This document shows, one piece after another, positions 57,801-64,000 of a stretch of 64,000 nucleotides of DNA (its first letter is position 1; every line of letters starts with the position of its first letter). Below the pieces are notes generated by a model. The model did no database searches. It saw only the letters and a list, made by a program, of their open reading frames with translations, and was not told the origin of the DNA. The position numbers were made by a program, and so were the translations under genes. The DNA comes from Xanthostigma xanthostigma (Eukaryota > Arthropoda > Insecta > Raphidioptera > Raphidiidae): NCBI GenBank assembly GCA_963575645.1, contig OY754466.1:35248001-35312000 (forward strand), read 5' to 3'.

Positions 57801-58204
57801 ATTCTATGCTTACAACGTGAACGCTTTATGTGGAATTAAATTAATCACAATGAAACTGATTCAGCTCCATTTTGTTGGTATAATAATTAACAAGACTTAA
57901 AAAATGTAGTTTTATTATAACAAACGTATCTTTATTACAGAGAAAAACTATAAAAAAAATTATAAAAAAGATAGTCTGTGGTAATACGAAACTGAAACTA
58001 AACTAAAGAAACAAAATTTTATTTTGTCTAAAATCAAATATAATAATACAAGGACAATTATTATTACTGATAGTGTTGAAAAAAAAAAAATAATAAAGAC
58101 ATTACTTCCAGAATGCTTGTAAATTTTGTGACGCCTAATTTTATTCTTCAGAAAAGTATTTTAGAAATACTATACAAAAATATTTAGAATACTTTTGTTA
58201 TATA
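54862..58204. other. Intergenic region between GEF and PIGA
   Basis: Mostly AT-rich. 55394-55430 is a short inverted repeat (TGTACTTGC...GCAAGTACA). 56337-56845 is open on the minus strand for about 170 codons without an ATG near its start or a recognisable domain. 57038-57280 resembles dispersed transposon sequence (CGCGTAGCCCGAACTAGCAC). 57365-57430 is an inverted copy of 50280-50360. Confidence 0.5.
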
Positions 58205-58210
58205 TTTATT
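58205..58210 (-). terminator. Likely PIGA polyadenylation signal
   Basis: AATAAA on the minus strand, 43 bases past the PIGA stop codon. Confidence 0.6.
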
Positions 58211-58253
58211 ATAAATATATAATAAATTATTATTAATAAAAAATAAACTATTA

Positions 58254-61200
58254 CTATCTTTTTGATTTTTCTCTAGTTGCATTTGTTACCCCATTTAATG
58301 ATATTTTTGTGCTGCATGGATAATCTTTCACTAAATCAATAAATTTGCGTGGAACAACCACTTCTAAAAATTGTAAAATTAAATAACACAACGAAACCAC
58401 CAATAAAAAAGGCCACACTCCACTCGTTAGATAACTGAAAATAAGCATATGCATTACAGTCCAATTCATCTATTTTCAACTCATGTATTTTCAACACTAT
58501 ATTTTCAACTGATTTTACTCATGTACTGTCAAGTTATTAGTCCCTATTTCTCATGCAAAGTGTCTCCACGTACACTGCTCAGCCAATGAAAAAATACGTT
58601 TAACAACGTTTAACCTCAAATTAATAATGTTTTTTTGACGTGAAAACGTCTACTCGCTCATTAACCAGTCGAACTTTCTTGTGTTACAAAATACCGTCAG
58701 ATAAATTGCTAATAACTATGAAACATCTGTACCTCTTTGTCGAGTAGGATTTGTTTTTCCCATGACGTCATCGTACGAATGTAGGCGCAAGCGCTATAGT
58801 CACAAATTAGCTTTGTGTGAAGTTTTAAATTAATGTAGCGTGGAAACGAGTTTAGCTAGAACGTTGATTCAGATGTCTTTGTGAAGGGCTCGCGGAGCAC
58901 TACTAAGACATAAAGTAATATAATAAATATAGTCACAGGAATTTAAGTGAAAATCGGTATTAAATTGAAATTTACAAAATAATTCAAGATGTGTATCCTA
59001 TGATTTGTAAATATGCTCGGAATTATAGAAAACGTAAATCAGTGGAAAGCTCGTATCGAAAAGAATGCAATAAGCCTAAAAGGTCCAGTTCCGAGCGAAT
59101 GCGAGAGCTACGGCAACATCAAAAAGGAACCGAAAAAACCTAAATGTCTACACATCATGTGCAGGATAGGAAGACGATGCCAAACACTTGTTATAATGTT
59201 ATTCCGATGTTATCACGAAAAAATTACGGCGCGGATCTGAACTACGCCTTTATTTTTTTTATTGGTGTATCACTATCATGACGTGAGGATGAATACAAAA
59301 GTCGATAAGTCCTAACAGGTTAAAAATACATGAGTTCTACTGTATTATTTATGTTACCAAAGTAAAATAAAAATTATATTCACCATTTAAGCTGGAGTCC
59401 AAATGACTTAACTGGTTCTTCTACAACCTTTTTATAGACAACTTCCGTCCTCGCCGTAACATTCACCCAATTATATAATGATCGTACTTTGAAGTTGCAT
59501 TGATATGGACACACAATATTTCCGTTTTTCAAGTCTCTTATAGCTTTTTCTAGTCCTAAAGAAAAATTATAAAATCTTCATTATCTGTTGCACTAATCTA
59601 CATTAAAAAGTCCCAGAAGAAACTTAGGACACTATACCTTCTATTAAGGCAGGTACATTTGGATCTGTTAAATAAATTAATTCTGATGGAAGGACTTCAG
59701 GTATTCCGCCAACTCGAGTTGAAACAACTTGCAATCTATAAATACAAACAAACAAATGCTAATAAAACTTATATTAGCGGTTGCAAACAAAATAGACAAT
59801 AGATATTATACAATATCCAGGCATAGTATAAAGCAGTGGTTCCCAAAAGGTGGTCCGCGGAGCCCCAGGGGTCCGCGGACAGTTTGCAAGGGGTCCGCGG
59901 CTAGCCGGTAAAAAATAAAAAAATTAAAGAGTTTTTTCAAAAAACATGCTCAGATACGCTAAAAACGTGCCAATTTAAGTGTAATTTTGCTAATTTTCCC
60001 AGGGGAGGGCCCCTGACCCCCCCTGTATGCTGGGGGGTATTCCATACACCCCGGTATTCGGGGGTCCCCGACTACTTAGCTAGTTCACTTAGGGGTCCAC
60101 GATTACCTATTATTTGGGAACCACTGGTATCAAGAATTGTATAGTAGCCGCAGTCCGCTGTCAGTACCTAAATCGCGCAAACGAGCTGCGCTGGATGTGT
60201 TAGCTTGCAGAGCGATCAGACACGCCTATACTGGTTATAAGACCACGAACAAGGTCGTACAATGCTTTATTTTGAAATGAGCCTATTGGTCACTTTCAGA
60301 TCCGATTGTTTGGTGACAGCGATTTCCAAGTAACAGTCATTTTTAGCAACAATACGTACTTATGTATTTAATTAAGTATTATTATAATACTTAATAAAAT
60401 ATATACCTGCGACGAAATTATTAGGAATAAAATTGCTATTATTGCTATTACAAAGATTACGTTCTAATAATGAATTGTCATTGTAGTAATTTTACCGTTT
60501 TGTGTTTCATAAATAATTAATCATACTTTGCTGCTTTATTATTTTTTCAACCTCTAAATAATACACATGTGACAATTTTTTCCGCTGAAATCACTCTAAG
60601 AAACAGTGAAATCAAAATATTAGCGATTTAAAAACATTTTCCTATTACACTGCACCTTGTAGAAGGGAATAACAGCCGTCGCGTATACCACACTTTTGTG
60701 ATTGCCTGTCTCAAGGTCAATTAAATTGTTGACTAAAGATCAAAGTGCTGACAGTAGAGTGCACTTACTACATATATATTCTTTATTCTATGATCCAGGT
60801 GTAATGGGCGCAATGATGGTACAATGTAAGAAACAATTTTCCGACACATCAACTGGAATTTAACAGACATAAAAAAAACTATTTTGTATTACCCACAAGA
60901 AGCAGCTTCCACTATGGCCATACAGTAAGCTTCAGTCAGTGAGGTATTTAAAAATATATGTCCCTTATTTAGTACGTCTTTAACATCCGAATGTTCTAAG
61001 CTACCAAGTAGAATGACTCGATCTTGAAGTCCTCTTCGCTCTCTAACTTCCTCAAGTAACCTAAATAAGAATTAAACCTTCTCTTGTAAACAATTAAAAA
61101 ATTATTATATAGCGTGTGGGTGTCTCAGTTCAATCGCATACGGATATTACATTATAACAGAAAATAATTTGAAGCAGAAAAGTCCTGTGACATTTTCTGA

Positions 61201-62576
61201 TCTAATGTTTCGTTAATTAAATTAATTATAGTAACATAATAAATTAATTATCACCAATAACTGGAGGAGTAGGTGTGGTTTTCTAAAAGTATTCCGCTTC
61301 TTATTGGTGATAATATTAAATTAATGGCAGATTGGATCAAAAAATGTCTAAGGACTTTTCTGTTACCATCTCTTTGGTCCATCTCCTCCTATAAGAAAAT
61401 TTATTTCTGGATATTTTGGACACAATTCAGCAATTATTTGCGCCATCAGGTCTACTCCTTTCCGATACACAAGACGAGAAACAATAACTATTGTAACTAA
61501 AAGAAAAAGTTTCCGTCAATTTCTGATGGCATAAAAATTTATATAAGAAACTTACTGCTATTGGTTGAACGTTGTGAAGGATCGGGAGTAAATGTATAAG
61601 TGTCTACAGCGTTAGGAATCACCGAAACCTTATTTGATTTTACTCTAGCTCGAAGAACCGTGTTCTCTTTACCTGAATTAAGCAAGCAGTCATCGATTAA
61701 TACGAATTAATGAAACATTTTTGTTTTCAATTATACAAACTTAAATACCTGTGTGTGAAACACAAATGCAGTGATTACAGTTTGCAAGTGATATTTCCAA
61801 AAACTTATTTGTAATAACAGCACTCGTGTCCGCAAACCCAAATAAACTGTGATCTGTGAATACACTCTAAAACGAACGAGTGCAATGGATTAATTAAAGC
61901 AAGCAAAGCGATTAGTTCTGTAAGATAATTCTGATATCTTTATAAAAATGTTATTTGCTTCCATAATTTACCTTTAAACCCATTAAACGACCTATAAGCA
62001 TAGCTTCGTGTGCCAAAGCAGAGAACGCAGAATGACCATGAACTATCTGAATTCCCTCTCGAACAAAGATGTATCGTATAAGAGGTAAACTACATATCAT
62101 CGTAGGTAGCACACACTGGTTATAGAACACTCGGATTGGTAAATAATATACTTTCAATCCATTTGTCATGTATCGAACACCTAAATTCAACAAGCTTTTT
62201 TAAAAATTCCGAGTGTATTCATTTAAATATACATGTATTATGAAAGTATTAAATAGTTACCTACACGTTCCCCGTAACTATGGGTCAGTACGATTACTTT
62301 GTGACCCTTCGATATTAAACATTGTGAAAGATTAAATATATGTTCCTCGACTCCACCCATATTTGGATAAAAAAAATCAGATGCCATACTGGGAAAGAAA
62401 AATACCAATTAAAATTTCGTAGTAAATACAGAATATAACTGATAAAAGCTATAGTTGAAGTTAGAATTAGAATTAAATGTAATGGTCAACATTGTGATCT
62501 GTCTTGTAGTTGAGGTTAGAAAAAAATCAAACCTAAATACAATAACTTAAAAAACATACCATATTCTATGATGCAT
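58254..62576 (-). CDS. PIGA: PIGA, catalytic subunit of GPI-GlcNAc transferase, complete
   Basis: Transfers N-acetylglucosamine from UDP-GlcNAc to phosphatidylinositol on the cytosolic ER face, the first step of GPI-anchor synthesis. Exons in order: 62576-62560, 62388-62261, 62180-61972, 61866-61749, 61672-61556, 61496-61367, 61060-60893, 59735-59638, 59555-59384, 58434-58254; phases agree and give 445 residues, close to the usual ~480. It starts [18 protein letters not shown], the glycine-rich GT4 donor-fold opening; has [39 protein letters not shown] and GGDGPKR, and the EX7E motif EAYCMAIVE that binds the nucleotide sugar. One membrane helix near residues 392-412 ([18 protein letters not shown]) anchors it. 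The first exon holds only 17 coding bases. All key motifs are intact. It is divergent from ARL5. Confidence 0.95.
58435..59383 (-). other. Last PIGA intron
   Basis: 949 bp, AT-rich, with a CATGACGTCATCG motif near 58760 and a 75-codon open frame on the plus strand (59013-59240) that has no recognisable domain. I see no gene in it. Confidence 0.5.
59834..60126. mobile_element. hAT miniature element in a PIGA intron
   Basis: CAGTGGTTCCCAAAAGGTGG at the left, TTTGGGAACCACTG at the right. Flanking octamers GTATAAAG and GTATCAAG differ by one base. Relative of 36128-36663, with the same GGGGTCC-rich interior. The rest of this intron (60127-60892) is AT-rich with nothing recognised. Confidence 0.85.
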
Positions 62577-63065
62577 TGTTAAAAAGAGACTACGGCAATA
62601 TAATTTTGGTCATTAACACTCAAAATAAAACAACACATAACAGAATTTCATTGTCAACAATAGTCAACAACGACTTTGACAGATCGTGAACGAAATGTGT
62701 CAAAATCGAGAGCAAGGTTATGGGAGAAAAAACTCGACTGTAGGTATTTTCGAAAATAGTCGATTAGATACACGTTCGTTATCCGAAGGGAATGACATTA
62801 AAGATGGCGTTGTAGTGAAGTTTTGAACAAATATGTTAGATATTTTTTTAATTTGATTAATATTAATGCGTATTTATATTAATAAGATTTATATGAAATG
62901 ATATTTTTAATGTGCAGTGTGTTAAGGTGCATTTATTTTCTTTCAATCACAACGTATTGAATAAACGAAAGTTAATTGCATAGTCTGTTTCGCAATAAGG
63001 TCAAGCATTTAGAAAATTGTAACACTATTTTCCAGTTTCTAATTTCACATTATTTTATTGTAAAC
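62577..63065. promoter_or_regulatory. Shared PIGA/ARL5 intergenic promoter region
   Basis: 489 bp between the two start codons, transcribed outward in both directions. No clear TATA box for either gene; AAGATGGCGTTG at about 62803 resembles a housekeeping core element. Bidirectional function is inferred from spacing only. Confidence 0.55.
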
Positions 63066-64000
63066 ATGGGGTTACTGTTCTCAAAACTATGGAGCCTTTT
63101 TGGAAACGAAGGTACCTAGGTTGAAAATATATATTTTTTTAATATAATCTACCATACGCAAATTCATTTAAAGCAGTGATTTTTTCAATTTGATTTTTTT
63201 TAGAACATAAAATAGTTATGGTTGGTTTAGACAATGCTGGAAAAACTACAATTTTATATCAGTTTCTTATGAATGAAGTTGTACATACGAGTCCTACGAT
63301 TGGATCTAATGTCGAAGAGGTAGTTTGGAAAAACATACATTTTATTATGTGGGACCTAGGGGGTCAGCAATCTCTTCGGGCAGCTTGGAGTACATATTAT
63401 ACAAATACAGAGGTAAGAGGTCCTTTACAAAATAAGTATAATGTTCTGACGTAACATGTTTCAATAAAAAATCCATCAAATGATATCAGTTTTAAAATAT
63501 GTTATGAGTCATCAAGATTTTCAGGGAACATTTTACCAGATGTTTTATTTTACTGTATTTTTTCATAACTAATGAGAGAATTTTGTTCGTTTCAGTTTGT
63601 TATTATGGTAATAGACTCGACAGATCGAGAACGTTTAGCTGTAATTAGAGAAGAACTTTATCGTATGTTAGCACATGAAGAATTATCAAAAGCTAGCTTA
63701 CTTATATATGCCAATAAACAGGTAATTATTAATTTAAAAATTGTCATTTTAATGTCGTAGCTTCAAGACATTTCAACAATATCTACGTTTGCCATAAAAT
63801 TAATTGCATTTCTCACATATTAATTACAAGTTAAATGACAATGATAATAATACATTATTTTTTTCATAGAAACTAGCCAAAATGTGTAGCTGGTAATTTT
63901 TAATAATCATTGTGCAATTCTGTATATAATGTATATTTTTAGGATCTGAAAGGGTCAATGACTGCGGCTGAAATCTCAAGTCAGTTAGATTTAACGTCAA
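63066..64000 (+). CDS. ARL5: ARL5, Arf-like GTPase, 5' four exons (partial)
   Basis: Exons 63066-63111, 63204-63412, 63596-63721 and 63943 to the window end, about 146 of ~180 residues. [15 protein letters not shown] supplies the Gly2 N-myristoylation site and the amphipathic helix of Arf proteins. GLDNAGKTT is the P-loop, [11 protein letters not shown] switch [14 protein letters not shown] switch II, and NKQ/D, split by the third intron, the guanine-specificity motif. By family knowledge ARL5 sits at the trans-Golgi and recruits the GARP tether for endosome-to-Golgi transport. Switch II has GGQQ where vertebrate ARL5 has GGQE; the catalytic-position Gln remains. Upstream is the divergent PIGA gene. 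Confidence 0.95.

Noticed and set aside
59013-59240. 75-codon ORF with many Lys and Cys in the last PIGA intron
   Set aside because: No recognisable motif; opposite strand to PIGA and no splice support.
63340-63400. GGQQ in ARL5 switch II as a disabling mutation
   Set aside because: The catalytic-position Gln is still there; only the following Glu is Gln, which I recall as the normal state in insect ARL5.

Overview
This is AT-rich insect nuclear DNA, with GT-AG introns, polymorphic transposon debris and no bacterial-style operons. The tails of its dispersed repeats (LINE ends opening with an ACTAGCGGCCCG-type motif, 'state-of-the-art' RTE/Jockey-like 3' ends, a GACAGACAGACGG...GTACGGAACCC tail) look most like Lepidoptera; a hemipteran is the main alternative. 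That assignment is inference from repeat style, not from a database search. Layout: (1) bases 1-728 are the 3' end of a hAT transposon with the transposase C-terminus. (2) 3229-54470 (+) is the 3' part of one very large host gene, a Dbl-family Rho guanine-nucleotide exchange factor of the PLEKHG5 / Drosophila GEFmeso type. I resolved fifteen coding exons with consistent splice phases (2706 nt, 901 residues plus stop): an N-terminal segment, a Ras-binding-like domain, the DH domain, the PH domain and a Ser/Pro-rich tail. One intron (3348-34388) is 31 kb and is almost entirely mobile-element debris. (3) 58254-62576 (-) is PIGA, the catalytic subunit of the GPI-GlcNAc transferase, complete in ten exons (445 residues). 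(4) 63066-64000 (+) is ARL5, an Arf-like small GTPase, four exons, running off the window end. PIGA and ARL5 are head to head, start codons 489 bp apart, and probably share a promoter region. The genes do not form a pathway: GEF acts in Rho/Ral signalling, PIGA in GPI-anchor synthesis at the ER, ARL5 in endosome-to-Golgi traffic. The remaining sequence is a dense museum of mobile elements: hAT miniature elements with intact 8-bp target duplications, TA-flanked pogo/Tc-like elements, many long palindromic elements (some nested one inside the other), LINE tails, a LINE RNase H remnant antisense in a PH-domain intron, and tRNA-derived sequence. The most unusual items are a 669-bp foldback carrying a hammerhead-ribozyme-like core and flanked by a 14-bp direct repeat, a family of small foldbacks with 12-13 bp direct repeats that may be related, a 945-bp element with mirrored internal AGTCTGGC motifs, and a near-perfect 125-bp-arm hairpin. 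No CRISPR array, rRNA or intact tRNA gene was seen.
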